Shown here: one piece after another, positions 1 through 9,156 of the stretch | Numbering within the stretch: position 1 is the stretch's first letter | Layout: the number at the start of each line of letters is the position of its first letter | Origin: Rubellimicrobium aerolatum | GTDB taxonomy: Bacteria > Pseudomonadota > Alphaproteobacteria > Rhodobacterales > Rhodobacteraceae | Length of the DNA stretch: 64,000 nucleotides | Reading direction: 5' to 3' | Assembly (NCBI RefSeq): GCF_017872975.1 | Contig: NZ_JAGGJP010000014.1 | Location: forward strand, 25,184-89,183 | Made by a program: the position numbers and the translations under genes | Notes under the pieces: generated by a model | The model's input: the letters and a program-made list of their open reading frames with translations, nothing else | Told to the model about the DNA's origin: nothing | Databases searched by the model: none

Positions 1-1
1 G

Positions 2-136
2 GCGCTGGCCGCCTACAATGCCGGTCCTGAAGCAGTGACGGATTACGGCGGCATTCCCCCCTATCAGGAAACGCAAGGCCACGTTCGCAAGGTGCTGTCG
101 GTCGTTGCGCGGCTTAAAGGAGATATCAGCCAATGA
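2..136 (+). CDS. virB1: Lytic transglycosylase VirB1, C-terminal fragment
   Basis: The left edge of the window cuts this gene; only the last 44 codons are present, in the frame that starts at base 2. The visible part carries the ALAAYNAG motif of the SLT/VirB1 fold, followed by a [11 protein letters not shown] segment that usually closes the catalytic groove. The family cleaves peptidoglycan in the periplasm so the secretion channel can be assembled. The stop overlaps the virB2 start (ATGA), which indicates translational coupling. A second transglycosylase at 3314-4498 has the same motif block, so the system encodes two. Truncation is by the window edge, not decay. Confidence 0.85.
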   Translation, partial: ALAAYNAGPEAVTDYGGIPPYQETQGHVRKVLSVVARLKGDISQ

Positions 137-420
137 AATTGCACCACAATGCGTTTGTGTTTCTTGCTGTGGCGCTGGCCGCGTCGCCGACGCGCGCGCA
201 GGAAATCGACCTTTCGCCCGTGCAGAATGTGCTTCAAGGCATCGTGGACGCTCTGACGGGGCCCTTGGGGCTCGTGCTGGGCACGCTGGCGCTGATCGGT
301 GTCTTCGTCTCCTGGCTCCTGGGCTACATCGACTTCCAGCGCGCCCTCTACGTGGTGGTCGCGGTGGTCGGGGTGGCGGCCGCTCCAACGATCGTGGGCG
401 CCATCTTCGGTGGGGCCTGA
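133..420 (+). CDS. virB2: VirB2/TrbC-type conjugative pilin
   Basis: A 95-residue protein with a signal peptide (residues 1-22, ending in TRA-QE) and two hydrophobic segments at about 47-67 and 70-90. This is the standard architecture of VirB2 major pilin subunits. The family polymerises into the T-pilus and forms part of the channel. The start overlaps the preceding virB1 stop by four bases, and the position before virB3 and virB4 is canonical. The sequence itself is weakly conserved in this family, so the call rests on size, topology and context. Confidence 0.85.
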   Translation: MKLHHNAFVFLAVALAASPTRAQEIDLSPVQNVLQGIVDALTGPLGLVLGTLALIGVFVSWLLGYIDFQRALYVVVAVVGVAAAPTIVGAIFGGA

Positions 421-431
421 GGGCGCAGGGG

Positions 432-710
432 ATGGCGGAGCAGACCCGGCTCTTCATCGGCCTGATCCGGCCTCCCAAGCTGCTGGGGCTGCCGATCCTA
501 TATGCGGTCGTCTGGCTGTTCGGGTCGGCTCTCTTGTTCCTTTGGGTTCAGCACTGGGTGGTTCCGGTGCTGGCTCTCCTGGCCTACCCGGCGATCTGGA
601 AGGCGGCCGACTGGGATCCGCACGTCCTCGACGTCGTCGCGACCGTTCTTCAGCACACGCCGCCCAGCCTGAACCGCTCCAGGGACGGGCGCATCCATTA
701 CGCGCCGTGA
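432..710 (+). CDS. virB3: VirB3 inner-membrane T4SS protein
   Basis: A 92-residue protein beginning MAEQTRLFIGLIRPPKLLG, with one strong hydrophobic hairpin at about residues 17-55. VirB3 proteins are short inner-membrane components that bind VirB4. The longer open frame beginning at 105 is rejected because it would run through virB2; the ATG at 432 is 11 bases after the virB2 stop and is preceded by a purine-rich stretch. It sits directly upstream of virB4, as in most P-type T4SS operons. Confidence 0.88.
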   Translation: MAEQTRLFIGLIRPPKLLGLPILYAVVWLFGSALLFLWVQHWVVPVLALLAYPAIWKAADWDPHVLDVVATVLQHTPPSLNRSRDGRIHYAP

Positions 711-731
711 GCGCGGCCCGAGAGGGATCTG

Positions 732-3155
732 ATGTTCCAACGCAAGGTTTCGGCACCTCCCGAGGCGGGCAAGCCTCGCCGGGAGGCTCGGCGGGCGGCT
801 GAGTCCGCCAGCCCTCTCGGCCTGGACGGCCTGTTGCCTCAGCTTCGGCCCGGCGACCGACATCTGGCCCGGATGCTGCCCTACGTGTCCCTGGTGGACG
901 ACGTGACCGTGCGGACGCGCGGCAACGAGCTTTTCCAGTGCCTCCGCTTGGGTGGCCTCAACAGCGCCACCGTGGACGACGCTCTCCTCGACCGCACCAA
1001 GCGGCTCTTCGCGCAAGTGGTGGCGCAGGTAGGCCCTGGCTATGCCTTCTATGTCCACAAGGTCTCCAAGGGTCTGCGCCATGAGCTGCGCCCCGTCCTG
1101 GGCGAGGACTTCGCCGCCGCCGTCGACGCCCGCTGGCGGGCGCACCTCGACGGTCTGGGGCTCCGGGACCGCACGCTCACGCTGACGGTGATGAAACGGC
1201 CCGACCTCGGGACCAAGGTGCCCTTCTTCGCCCGGAAGTCGTCGGAACGGCTCAAGGCGGAGACGGCCCTGGCCCTGCGCAAGCTCAACGAGGTCACGGG
1301 CTTCCTGCTGTCAAGCTTCAGCGACATGCGCGCCCGGCGGCTCACGGCGTCCAGTGGCGAGCTCCTGGGCTTCCTGGGCGCGCTCAACACCGGCGAGGAG
1401 GTGCCGATCCGTGGGCACTCGCGCTATCACTTCTTGGCCGAGGACGTGGCCAACACGCGCGTGAGCTTCCAAGGCGCGCGCTTCCTGCTGTCCGAAGGCG
1501 TGGTGGGCCGCAAGGTCGGGACCACCTTCGCCATCAAGACCTACCCCGCGAAGACCGAGGTGGGGCTGTTTGACGGCCTCGACCTGCCCGTCGACATGGT
1601 CATGACCCACAGCTTCACGCCGATCAACTCGAACCTCATGGCGGAGCGGCTCAAGCGCACGAGGCGCCTCATGCGCGCGAGCCAGGACGGGGCGCTCTCG
1701 CTGGCGGCGGAGCTCGAGGAGGCGCACGACGATCTGGAGGCCCGGCGGCTCATCTTCGGTGACCACCACATGACCGTGACGCTGTTTGCCAGAAGCGTGG
1801 CCGAACTGGACGAACTGGGAAGCGAGGTCCGCAACATCGCCGCCAGCCGGGGTGTCACCCTGGTCAACGAGGCCTTTCCGGCGCAGACCCACTACTTCGC
1901 GCAAGCTCCCGGCAACGCCGCGATGCGCGCACGCCGCGCCACGATCACCAACCGCAACTTCGCCGACCTCGCGGCCTTCCACCGCACCTCGCTCGGCAAG
2001 CGCGCGGAGGAGACGCCCTGGGGCACGCCCATCACCATGCTGCCCACGCCCGAGCGGTCGGGTTACTGGTTCAGCCATCACGAGGCGGGCAGCCCCGAGA
2101 AGGAGCCCACCTCGGGCCACACCCTGATCCTGGGCCGCTCGGGCGCGGGCAAGTCGGTGCTGGCGGCCTTCCTGATGACGCAAGCGCGGCGCGCGGGGGC
2201 GCGGGTCGTCGTGTTCGACTACCGAGCCGGCCTGGAGATGGCGGTGCGGGCGCTCGGGGGATCGTACGCCCCGATCCAGGCGGGGCGACCGACGGGGCTC
2301 AATCCCCTGTGGCTCGAGACCGACGAGCGCGGACAGGCTTGGCTCGCCGACTGGCTGACAGCCCTCCTTTCCCGCGAAGACCGGCCGCTCTCGCCGGTGC
2401 AGACGAACCGCATCAGCGAGGTCGTGCGCCAGAACGCCGGGGCCGCCCCGACTTTACGCAACTGGACGGACCTCGCCTCGCTCTTTGCATCGACCGACGA
2501 CGGGGGCGACCTGCACGAGCGCATCCACGAGTGGACGGCCGAGGGCCGCTACGGCTGGATCTTCGGGCAAAGCCGCCGCGATACGTTCAGCCTGGAGGGC
2601 GACGTGGTGGGCTTCGACCTCACGGGCATCCTCGACAGCGAGAGCGAACGCGAGCGCATGGCGGTGCTCTCCTATCTGTTCCGGCGCGTCGAGCGGCTGA
2701 TCGAGGACCGCCGGCCCACCGTCATCCTCGTGGACGAGGCCTGGAAGGCGCTCGACACGACGTACTTTGCGGAACGCCTGTCCAACTGGCTCGTCACCGC
2801 CCGCAAGCAGAACGCGGCCGTGGTGATGATGACGCAATATGCCAGCCAGCTCGAGCGCACCCGCACGGGGCGGACCATCGTGGAGGCGGTGCCCACCCAG
2901 GTGCTGCTGCCCAACCTGCGCGCCCGGGCCTCCGACTACGAGATGCTGGGGCTCAACGACAAGGAGCTGGCCATGCTCTTGGAAACCGGACCCGGCTCCC
3001 GGCTGGCGTTGGTGCGTGACGACCGGGGCTCGACCTTGCTGAACGCCGATCTGTCCGCCCTGGGCCCGCTCCTCACGATCCTGGGTGGGATGGAGAAGGG
3101 CGAGGCCCTGGCGGGATCCGGCTGGCGATCCCGGCCCGACTTCTGGAGGCTGTGA
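732..3155 (+). CDS. virB4: VirB4 ATPase of the conjugative T4SS
   Basis: An 807-residue CagE/TrbE/VirB family ATPase. The Walker A motif LGRSGAGKS lies at about residues 467-475 and Walker B (VILVDEAW) at about 663-670, followed by an RKQNAAVVMMTQ segment typical of VirB4. The length matches the family norm (780-830). VirB4 energises pilus biogenesis and substrate transfer at the inner membrane. The ATG at 732 follows a GAGGGA ribosome-binding site. It is separated from virB3 by 21 bases and is nearly contiguous with the small lipoprotein gene downstream. Confidence 0.97.
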   Translation: MFQRKVSAPPEAGKPRREARRAAESASPLGLDGLLPQLRPGDRHLARMLPYVSLVDDVTVRTRGNELFQCLRLGGLNSATVDDALLDRTKRLFAQVVAQVGPGYAFYVHKVSKGLRHELRPVLGEDFAAAVDARWRAHLDGLGLRDRTLTLTVMKRPDLGTKVPFFARKSSERLKAETALALRKLNEVTGFLLSSFSDMRARRLTASSGELLGFLGALNTGEEVPIRGHSRYHFLAEDVANTRVSFQGARFLLSEGVVGRKVGTTFAIKTYPAKTEVGLFDGLDLPVDMVMTHSFTPINSNLMAERLKRTRRLMRASQDGALSLAAELEEAHDDLEARRLIFGDHHMTVTLFARSVAELDELGSEVRNIAASRGVTLVNEAFPAQTHYFAQAPGNAAMRARRATITNRNFADLAAFHRTSLGKRAEETPWGTPITMLPTPERSGYWFSHHEAGSPEKEPTSGHTLILGRSGAGKSVLAAFLMTQARRAGARVVVFDYRAGLEMAVRALGGSYAPIQAGRPTGLNPLWLETDERGQAWLADWLTALLSREDRPLSPVQTNRISEVVRQNAGAAPTLRNWTDLASLFASTDDGGDLHERIHEWTAEGRYGWIFGQSRRDTFSLEGDVVGFDLTGILDSESERERMAVLSYLFRRVERLIEDRRPTVILVDEAWKALDTTYFAERLSNWLVTARKQNAAVVMMTQYASQLERTRTGRTIVEAVPTQVLLPNLRARASDYEMLGLNDKELAMLLETGPGSRLALVRDDRGSTLLNADLSALGPLLTILGGMEKGEALAGSGWRSRPDFWRL

Positions 3156-3156
3156 C

Positions 3157-3321
3157 ATGGGACGGCGAGCTCTCCTCTTCCTTGGGCTGGGCCTTGCAGC
3201 GTTCGGGCTCGCCGGCTGCGAGCCCACCTCCGGACCAACGGCCACTTGCTTCAGCTTCCTGGCGGGCCACGACCCTTGCGAGTTCCAGCCTCTGCCTGAG
3301 AACCTGGGTGGGGATGCGTAG
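3157..3321 (+). CDS. Small lipoprotein between virB4 and the second transglycosylase (VirB7-like or entry-exclusion candidate)
   Basis: A 54-residue product with a lipoprotein signal: positive N-terminus (MGRR), hydrophobic core, and lipobox LAGC at about residues 16-19. The mature part has two further cysteines and an acidic end. The ATG at 3157 is one base after the virB4 stop. Short lipoproteins in virB operons are either VirB7-type core components, which stabilise VirB9, or entry-exclusion lipoproteins. Sequence alone cannot decide between these. It overlaps the next gene by 8 bases in another frame, which supports operon membership. Confidence 0.7.
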   Translation: MGRRALLFLGLGLAAFGLAGCEPTSGPTATCFSFLAGHDPCEFQPLPENLGGDA

Positions 3322-4498
3322 CGCCGTCGCCGTTTCCGCTCTCCTGCTTGCGCTCGCCCTCCCAGGCGCGGGCGAGGCGGGCCTGTTCGGGGGTCTCTTC
3401 GGCAGCGTGTTCGGAGGCGGGTCGGTCCACGACGAAGGCCTGGAGTTGCGCGAGGAGGCGGTGATCGCCCAGAAGGGCGAGGACCTGGCCCTGCAGGCGC
3501 AGCGACGGACGAACGCGGCGCAGGCCCTGGAGATCGAGCGCGGCCAACTCGCCGCCCTCGACCGCATCCTGGCCTCCGTCTCGGCCACGGACGGCTCCGG
3601 CACCCCGGCCACCCTCGCAGCGCTGGAGGGCGACGGCACCGCGCCCGGGTCCGCGGCCGTCCTTTACGGCGCCCAGGACCCCAACCCGGCCGCCGCCCGG
3701 CTCTTCGGCGACGCCAACGTCACCGTGGAGGAGCTCATCATCCAGGTGGCCAAGGACACGGCGGGCTACCCCGGCGTCGCGGCCGCCGGCCTCTCGCCCG
3801 TGCAGTGGCGCTGTCTCCTGCAGGCGCTGATCTGGCAGGAAAGCCGCTTCCAGGTGGGCGCGCGCTCCCCGGCCGCGGCCTTCGGGCTCACGCAAATCAT
3901 CCCCGGCACGGCGCAAGCCTTGGGCATCTACCCCGAATACTACGAGGACCCCTACGTGCAGGTCGAAGGGGGCGCCCGCTACCTCTCCCAGCAGCTCCAG
4001 GCCTTCGGCGGCAACGTCGTCTTCGCGCTCGCGGCCTACAACGCCGGACCCGGCGCGGTCGAGAAGTACGGGGGCGTGCCGCCCTTCGATGAGACCCAGG
4101 GCTACGTGAAGGCCATCCCGGCCAAGTACAACAGCTACTTGGGCCTCGTGGGCGGGATCGACGCCAAGGGCACCATCGACCCGGTGCTGCTCGCGGGCGC
4201 GACGCTGTCGCTCACCGCCGACGCGGCGATGGTCTACGGCGCCCACACGGAGGCCCAGATCGCCTCGGCCGCCACCCGGCTCCGAAGCATCGTCACCCGC
4301 ATCAGGGCGACGGCGGACGCCGAGGAAGCCATGAGCCTCAACACCTACGCCCGCGCCGAGGTCGCGCGTTTGATGGTGATGATGGCGCGCCTGCAGGCCG
4401 CCCACGTCCAGCCGCTGAGCGCCGAGCAGGTGGCGCTGGCGGCGATCTTTGCGGCCGAGCGCGACTACACGGATTTCACCCTGGAGACCCTGCCATGA
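3314..4498 (+). CDS. Second VirB1-like lytic transglycosylase with VirB5-like C-terminal tail
   Basis: A 394-residue protein with an N-terminal signal peptide (residues 1-22) and a predicted helical linker at about 40-90. The SLT domain starts near residue 165, with catalytic Glu about 176 in IWQESRF, then GLTQIIPGTA and [12 protein letters not shown]. The start at 3314 is chosen because it begins the signal peptide; the upstream in-frame extension lies inside virB4 and the lipoprotein gene. The last 60-65 residues are unusual: they align with the C-terminus of the adjacent VirB5 homologue, and both end in AAER(D/E)YTDFTL. This suggests a domain copied from the neighbour or a shared docking element. 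The stop overlaps the virB5 start (ATGA). Confidence 0.9.
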   Translation: MRSAVAVSALLLALALPGAGEAGLFGGLFGSVFGGGSVHDEGLELREEAVIAQKGEDLALQAQRRTNAAQALEIERGQLAALDRILASVSATDGSGTPATLAALEGDGTAPGSAAVLYGAQDPNPAAARLFGDANVTVEELIIQVAKDTAGYPGVAAAGLSPVQWRCLLQALIWQESRFQVGARSPAAAFGLTQIIPGTAQALGIYPEYYEDPYVQVEGGARYLSQQLQAFGGNVVFALAAYNAGPGAVEKYGGVPPFDETQGYVKAIPAKYNSYLGLVGGIDAKGTIDPVLLAGATLSLTADAAMVYGAHTEAQIASAATRLRSIVTRIRATADAEEAMSLNTYARAEVARLMVMMARLQAAHVQPLSAEQVALAAIFAAERDYTDFTLETLP

Positions 4499-5319
4499 AG
4501 CGCCTCCTTCTCTCGACGGCTCTGGTCCTGGGGTTCGCCCAGAGCGCCTCCGCCGCCATCCCCGTGGTCGACTGGAGCTCCATCGCCCAGCAGATCCGCC
4601 AGCTCGACCAGATGCTGGAGGACTTCGGCCTCCAGTCCGACCTCCTCGACACCGCCTTGGAGCAGCTCCGGACGCTGGAGGAGCAATACACGAAGCTCAC
4701 TCAGACCTACGAGGCGCTCACGGGCGAGCGCGACATCATGGAGCTCGTCATGGGCGGCGAGCTCGACAACCTCCTGGGCGGCAACTTCACCGACGTCGTG
4801 GGCTCCATCCAGGCCGTGCAACAGGGGGACTGGTCGCAGCTCACCGGCCCCAACGCGGGCCGGATGCGCGAAGGGATCGAGGGCGTGCTGAACGAGGCGG
4901 GCTTCGACGCGGCCACCCTGGAGCGCTTGGCGGCCGGCAACCCAAGCGGCGACGGCCCGTCTGATCCGGGCGGCACCCCCGGCGACGGGGTCGGCACAGA
5001 CGAGGAGGCACAGCGCATCGCCACCCGCGCCACCACGGGCGCCACCCTAAGCGCGGCGGCCCAGGTCAGCCACGAGAACGCGGGGGTGGAGGCCGAACGC
5101 CTGGAGGCGCTGGTCGCGGCCATCGGCGAGCAGCCCGACCTCAAGGCCTCCATCGACCACAACACCCGCGTCACCGCCGAGATCGGCATCGTTCTGCTCG
5201 AAATGCTCCGCCTCCAGTCGATCGCAACCGTCGGCGCGGGCCAGGCGGGGGTCATCGACGCCGCCACCATCGCGGCCGAGCGCGAGTACACCGACTTTAC
5301 CCTGCCGGACTTGGAGTGA
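4495..5319 (+). CDS. virB5: VirB5/TrbJ-type T4SS protein
   Basis: A 274-residue exported protein: signal peptide about 1-20 (cleavage after SASA), then a long predicted helical region (residues 30-90) rich in Q, L and E, as in VirB5/TrbJ pilus-tip adhesins. Gly/Pro/Asp-rich spacing occurs near 155-175. The C-terminal helix ends AAEREYTDFTLPDLE and is closely related to the tail of the preceding transglycosylase. VirB5 sits at the pilus tip and mediates recipient contact. The position between virB1-like and virB8 genes is canonical, though virB6, often adjacent, is displaced to 9649. Confidence 0.85.
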   Translation: MKRLLLSTALVLGFAQSASAAIPVVDWSSIAQQIRQLDQMLEDFGLQSDLLDTALEQLRTLEEQYTKLTQTYEALTGERDIMELVMGGELDNLLGGNFTDVVGSIQAVQQGDWSQLTGPNAGRMREGIEGVLNEAGFDAATLERLAAGNPSGDGPSDPGGTPGDGVGTDEEAQRIATRATTGATLSAAAQVSHENAGVEAERLEALVAAIGEQPDLKASIDHNTRVTAEIGIVLLEMLRLQSIATVGAGQAGVIDAATIAAEREYTDFTLPDLE

Positions 5320-5325
5320 GGCCCC

Positions 5326-5979
5326 ATGACCCGCATGAACGACATCGTGGAGGAAGAGCTGATCTTCGGGGCGCGGCGACGCGAGCGCGTGTGGAAGGCG
5401 CTGGCCGGGGCGGGTCTTTTATTCGGCGTGGCGGGGTGCCTCGCGGCAGCGGCCGTGGCGGTCCTCGACGTGGATCCGGCCCCGGCGCTCGTGGCCTATG
5501 ATCCCGCCACTGGCATGGCCCTGCCGGAGGCGCGGGTGGGGACGGTGACGCTCACCGAGCGTCAGGCGGTGGTCGAGGCGGAGGTGTTCCGCTACGTGAG
5601 CGACCGCGAGACCTACAACCAGCTCGACAACGACCTGCGCGTGCGCCGGACGCTGGCCATGAGCGAGGGCGCCGCCGCTGACACTCTGCGCGCGCTCTGG
5701 ACGTCGGGGCACGACGCCTACCCGCCCGAGGCCTATGGGCCGAACGCCCGCATCGACGTGGAGGTGCTGAGCATCGCGCTCATCACCAACGACCGCGCCC
5801 AGGTCCGGCTCCGCAAGCGGCTGACCGCGCCGGAAGGCGTCACGACCGGGCTCTTCACGGCCACACTCAAGTTTGCCTTCCATCCGGAGACGCAGCGCCA
5901 GATCGATGGGGTCTGGACCAACCCCCTGGGCTTTACGGTGGAGGACTACGCCATCGTCTCGGACCGACTGGAGGAGTAG
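5326..5979 (+). CDS. virB8: VirB8 inner-membrane assembly factor
   Basis: A 217-residue bitopic protein: cytoplasmic N-terminus, one membrane segment at about 25-47 and a periplasmic NTF2-like domain. That domain contains the family signature around VSDRETYNQLDNDLRVRRT and the C-terminal NPLGFTVEDY block. VirB8 nucleates assembly of the T4SS inner-membrane platform. The ATG at 5326 is 6 bases after the virB5 stop with GTGAGG upstream; a second in-frame ATG three codons later is possible. It is directly adjacent to virB9. Confidence 0.95.
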   Translation: MTRMNDIVEEELIFGARRRERVWKALAGAGLLFGVAGCLAAAAVAVLDVDPAPALVAYDPATGMALPEARVGTVTLTERQAVVEAEVFRYVSDRETYNQLDNDLRVRRTLAMSEGAAADTLRALWTSGHDAYPPEAYGPNARIDVEVLSIALITNDRAQVRLRKRLTAPEGVTTGLFTATLKFAFHPETQRQIDGVWTNPLGFTVEDYAIVSDRLEE

Positions 5980-6684
5980 ATGAGCCGTTGGTCCCATCTA
6001 GGCTCGATCGCCCTTTTCTCTGCAGCCCTGGCCTCCGCCGCTTGGGCCGAAGCCACGCCCCAACGGGGCAACCGCGACGAGCGGGTGCGGGTGGCGTCCT
6101 ACGTCGATGGCGAGGTTTATCGGCTCAACACCAACCTGACCCACGTCACCAGCGTGGAGTTCGCCCCTGGCGAGACCATCACCTCCATCGTCGCGGGCGA
6201 CACCGAGGGCTTCCTCTTCGACGGGGTGCCGGGCGGGCAGGCCTTCGCGGTCAAGCCGGTGATGTCGGGCGTGAGCACCAACATCAACGTCTACACCAAC
6301 CTGCGCTCCTACTACTTCAACGTCGTGGAAGGGGGCGGTCCCACCTACTACGTGGTGCGCTTCGCCTACCCTGGCGCCTCCGCGCCCCCGAGGAACGCCG
6401 TCGTGCCACGGCCCACCACCTACCGCTACGGCGTGAGCGGCGAGGCGGAGTTCGCCCCCGTGGCGGTCTCGGACGACGGCACCTTCACCTATTTCCAGTT
6501 TGGGTCCAACGCCCCCCTGCCCGCCATCCTGCGGGTCGGCCCCGAGGGCGGCGAGCGCACCGCCAACAGCTCGTCGCGCGAAGACGGGGTCGTGCGCGTC
6601 TCGGGGATCAGCCCCCGCTGGGTGCTGCGCTTGGGCGAGGAGGTGGTCTGCGTGCAGGCCCAAGATCGGGAGGCCGGATCATGA
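5980..6684 (+). CDS. virB9: VirB9 outer-membrane core component
   Basis: A 234-residue VirB9/TrbG/CagX family protein with a signal peptide (1-23). The N-terminal half contains a TNINVYTNLRSYYF segment and the C-terminal half a RYGVSGEAEFAPVAVSDDG segment, both typical of VirB9. It forms the outer-membrane core complex with VirB7 and VirB10. It begins immediately after the virB8 stop, with GAGGAG just upstream, and its own stop overlaps the virB10 start (ATGA). Confidence 0.95.
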   Translation: MSRWSHLGSIALFSAALASAAWAEATPQRGNRDERVRVASYVDGEVYRLNTNLTHVTSVEFAPGETITSIVAGDTEGFLFDGVPGGQAFAVKPVMSGVSTNINVYTNLRSYYFNVVEGGGPTYYVVRFAYPGASAPPRNAVVPRPTTYRYGVSGEAEFAPVAVSDDGTFTYFQFGSNAPLPAILRVGPEGGERTANSSSREDGVVRVSGISPRWVLRLGEEVVCVQAQDREAGS

Positions 6685-8096
6685 ACGAGGACGATGCCGC
6701 AAGCTTGGGGGAGAACCTGGCCGCCTTGGACGACACGCCCATGCGAGGCCGGCCACGGGCCGGAGCGGGACCGATCAAAGTCATTGCGGCGATCCTGGGC
6801 GTGTCGGTGCTCTGGGGGGGCATTCTGGCGCTGCATCAGTCGCGTCAGGCCAGCGACACCCTGGCGGTCGCCGAGCCCGAGGAGTTCCAGCCCGCCGGAG
6901 CGGGCTGGGAGACGATGCCGACCCAGAAATCCGCGCCAGAGGTGCCCGCGCCGATCCCGGTCGCGGCTCAACCCTCCCTGCCACCCGCCGTGCCGGCCTC
7001 CTCGGAACCGTCCCAGCCGGACGAGGCGATGATGCAGACCTTGGCCGAGCTGCGAGCCGAACTGGAGGCCTTGCGCGAAGCGGCGGCACCAGCTGGCGGC
7101 GAACAGCCGGACGAGGACGGAACCGCCGCACAGCTCGCCAGTCTGAGCGCGCAGGTCAGCAACCTCGCCTCGCAGTCCGCGAACCTGCAGGACGCCTTGG
7201 AGGACGCCCAGCGTCAGGCCAAGCAGGAGCAGCTGCGAGCCGATGGCCTTCAGGCCCAGCTGCTGGCGGCCCAGTTCGACGGGAGCGGGCCGACCCTGCC
7301 GCCCGGCGGATTGGAAGCATCCCCGCTGGGGGACACGGAGGCCGAGCGCCTGGCCGCCTTGGAGGCGCGCCGCGCCCGCGCCGAGGCCGAGCGCCAGGCG
7401 CGGATCAGCTCGCCCATCGTGGCATTCGGGGGATCGGGGGTGGGCGCGACCGGAGCAGCCGCCGGGCCCGACCTAGGACAGAACGAGGAGTTCCTTCGCG
7501 CCGGGGCCCGCCGAGCCGAGGTCGAGCAGGCCACCGTCATCGCCAACCCATCCCGCACCGTGATCCAGGGCACGGTCATCCAGGCCGCCCTGGAGACCGC
7601 CATCGTCTCGGACCTCCCCGGCGCCATCCGCGCCGTCGTCTCCGAGGACGTGCACAGCTTCGACGGCACCCGCGTCCTCATCCCGCGCGGCTCCAAGCTC
7701 CTGGGCCGCTACAACAGCCAGATCGAGCCCACCCAGCGCCGCCTCATGGTGGCCTGGGACCGCATCCTCACCCCCGACGGCCAGTCGGTGAGCATCTCGG
7801 CCTACGGCGCCGACGAGCTGGGCCGGTCGGGGACTGCGGGGCGCATCGACCGGCGCCTGGGCACCCGCTTCGGCTCGGCGGCGCTGGTGTCGCTCATCTC
7901 CGCCCTGCCCGCGGCCGCGGCGGCCTCCGTCGAGGACCCGCTCGCCTCCGAGCTCGCGGAGGAGCTGGGCGGGGACGCCGAGGACGCCAGCCGCTCGGTG
8001 CTGGACGGCTACCTCGCCGTGCCGCCCACCCTCTTCATCGACCAGGGCGCCCGCATCACCGTGCTCGTGGACCGCGATCTGGAGCTTCTCGGATGA
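6681..8096 (+). CDS. virB10: VirB10/TrbI channel protein
   Basis: A 471-residue protein: short cytoplasmic N-terminus, membrane segment at about 32-51, Pro-rich region 60-115, and a coiled-coil-prone stretch about 115-185. The conserved TrbI beta-barrel domain runs from about 275 to the end (VIQGTVIQAALET, IPRGSKLLGRYNS). VirB10 spans both membranes and senses ATP energy from VirB4, VirB11 and VirD4. The start at 6681 is used because the longer in-frame extension lies entirely within virB9. It overlaps virB9 and virB11 by four bases each. Confidence 0.95.
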   Translation: MNEDDAASLGENLAALDDTPMRGRPRAGAGPIKVIAAILGVSVLWGGILALHQSRQASDTLAVAEPEEFQPAGAGWETMPTQKSAPEVPAPIPVAAQPSLPPAVPASSEPSQPDEAMMQTLAELRAELEALREAAAPAGGEQPDEDGTAAQLASLSAQVSNLASQSANLQDALEDAQRQAKQEQLRADGLQAQLLAAQFDGSGPTLPPGGLEASPLGDTEAERLAALEARRARAEAERQARISSPIVAFGGSGVGATGAAAGPDLGQNEEFLRAGARRAEVEQATVIANPSRTVIQGTVIQAALETAIVSDLPGAIRAVVSEDVHSFDGTRVLIPRGSKLLGRYNSQIEPTQRRLMVAWDRILTPDGQSVSISAYGADELGRSGTAGRIDRRLGTRFGSAALVSLISALPAAAAASVEDPLASELAEELGGDAEDASRSVLDGYLAVPPTLFIDQGARITVLVDRDLELLG

Positions 8097-9136
8097 CCGC
8101 TAGCCCCACCCTCGTCCCCGCCCCCGCCGATCCCGTCCCCGTCGCGGACTCCTACCTCGCGGCCTCGCTCCAGCGCCTCGGCCCGGCCGTGCGCCGCGAC
8201 GACGTGATCGAGATCGCCGTCAACCCCGACGGCCGGGTCTGGGGGGAGTTCCAGGGCGACCACGCCATGCGGCCCCTGGGCGTGACGCTCACCCCCGTGC
8301 AGGGGCGCGACTTCGCGGCCCAGATCGCCTCGGCGGCGCGCGCGCAGCTTTCCGACCGCCGGCCCATCCTCAGCGTGTCGATCCTCCATGGCGGCCGGCC
8401 CATCCGCGCCCAGGTGGTGACCGCCCCGGCCGTCGCCGGCCCCGCCCCCGCCATCTCGCTGCGCTTCTTCTCGGCCGTCCCCTTGGAGGCCATCCGGCTC
8501 GACTGGCTCTATGAGGCGCCCCAAAGCCTGGAGGCGCGCCGGCGCGAGCGGAACGCCCAGCTCCGCGCGGTGGTGGCCGGGGGCGATCTGGAGGCGGCGC
8601 TGGCCTTCTGCGTCCACCACCGGCTCAACCTCGTGGTCTCGGGCGGCACCAACACCGGCAAGACGGTGGTGCTGCGCAAGCTGCTCGACCAGGTGCCCGT
8701 CCCCGAGCGCCTCGTCACCATCGAGGACGCGGCCGAGCTGCACCCCCGCCAGCCCAACGTGGTCACGCTCCTCACCGACCGGGACACCCCCGAGCGCAGC
8801 CCCGACCGGCTCCTGACCTCGACGCTGCGGATGCGGCCCGACCGCATCATCCTGGGCGAGGTGCGGGGCGCCGAGGCCATGGCGTTCCTGGAGGCCATCA
8901 ACACCGGCCATGGCGGCTCGATGACGACGCTGCACGCCGAGACGCCCCAGCTCGCCGTCAAGCGCCTCGCCATCGCCGCATCCAAGGCCAACCTGCCCAT
9001 GACCTACGCCGAGCTTGTCGCTTACGTGGAGGGCACCATCGACGTGATCCTGCAGGTGGGCCGGCACGGGGACCGGCGGGGGCCCACCGAGTTCCACCTG
9101 CCGGGGCTGCACCCCGAGGACGATCAGGCGGCCTGA
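8093..9136 (+). CDS. virB11: VirB11 traffic ATPase
   Basis: A 347-residue secretion ATPase. Walker A SGGTNTGKT lies at about 183-191, the Asp box around the TIEDAAELH segment, Walker B in RIILGEVRG at about 250-258 and the His box GHGGSMTTLHA at about 272-282. The hexameric family powers pilus assembly and switches the system towards substrate transfer. The ATG at 8093 overlaps the virB10 stop. The larger open frame upstream is an artefact of GC bias across virB10. Confidence 0.97.
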   Translation: MTASPTLVPAPADPVPVADSYLAASLQRLGPAVRRDDVIEIAVNPDGRVWGEFQGDHAMRPLGVTLTPVQGRDFAAQIASAARAQLSDRRPILSVSILHGGRPIRAQVVTAPAVAGPAPAISLRFFSAVPLEAIRLDWLYEAPQSLEARRRERNAQLRAVVAGGDLEAALAFCVHHRLNLVVSGGTNTGKTVVLRKLLDQVPVPERLVTIEDAAELHPRQPNVVTLLTDRDTPERSPDRLLTSTLRMRPDRIILGEVRGAEAMAFLEAINTGHGGSMTTLHAETPQLAVKRLAIAASKANLPMTYAELVAYVEGTIDVILQVGRHGDRRGPTEFHLPGLHPEDDQAA

Positions 9137-9156
9137 GCGCCGCAAAGGAGGAGACG

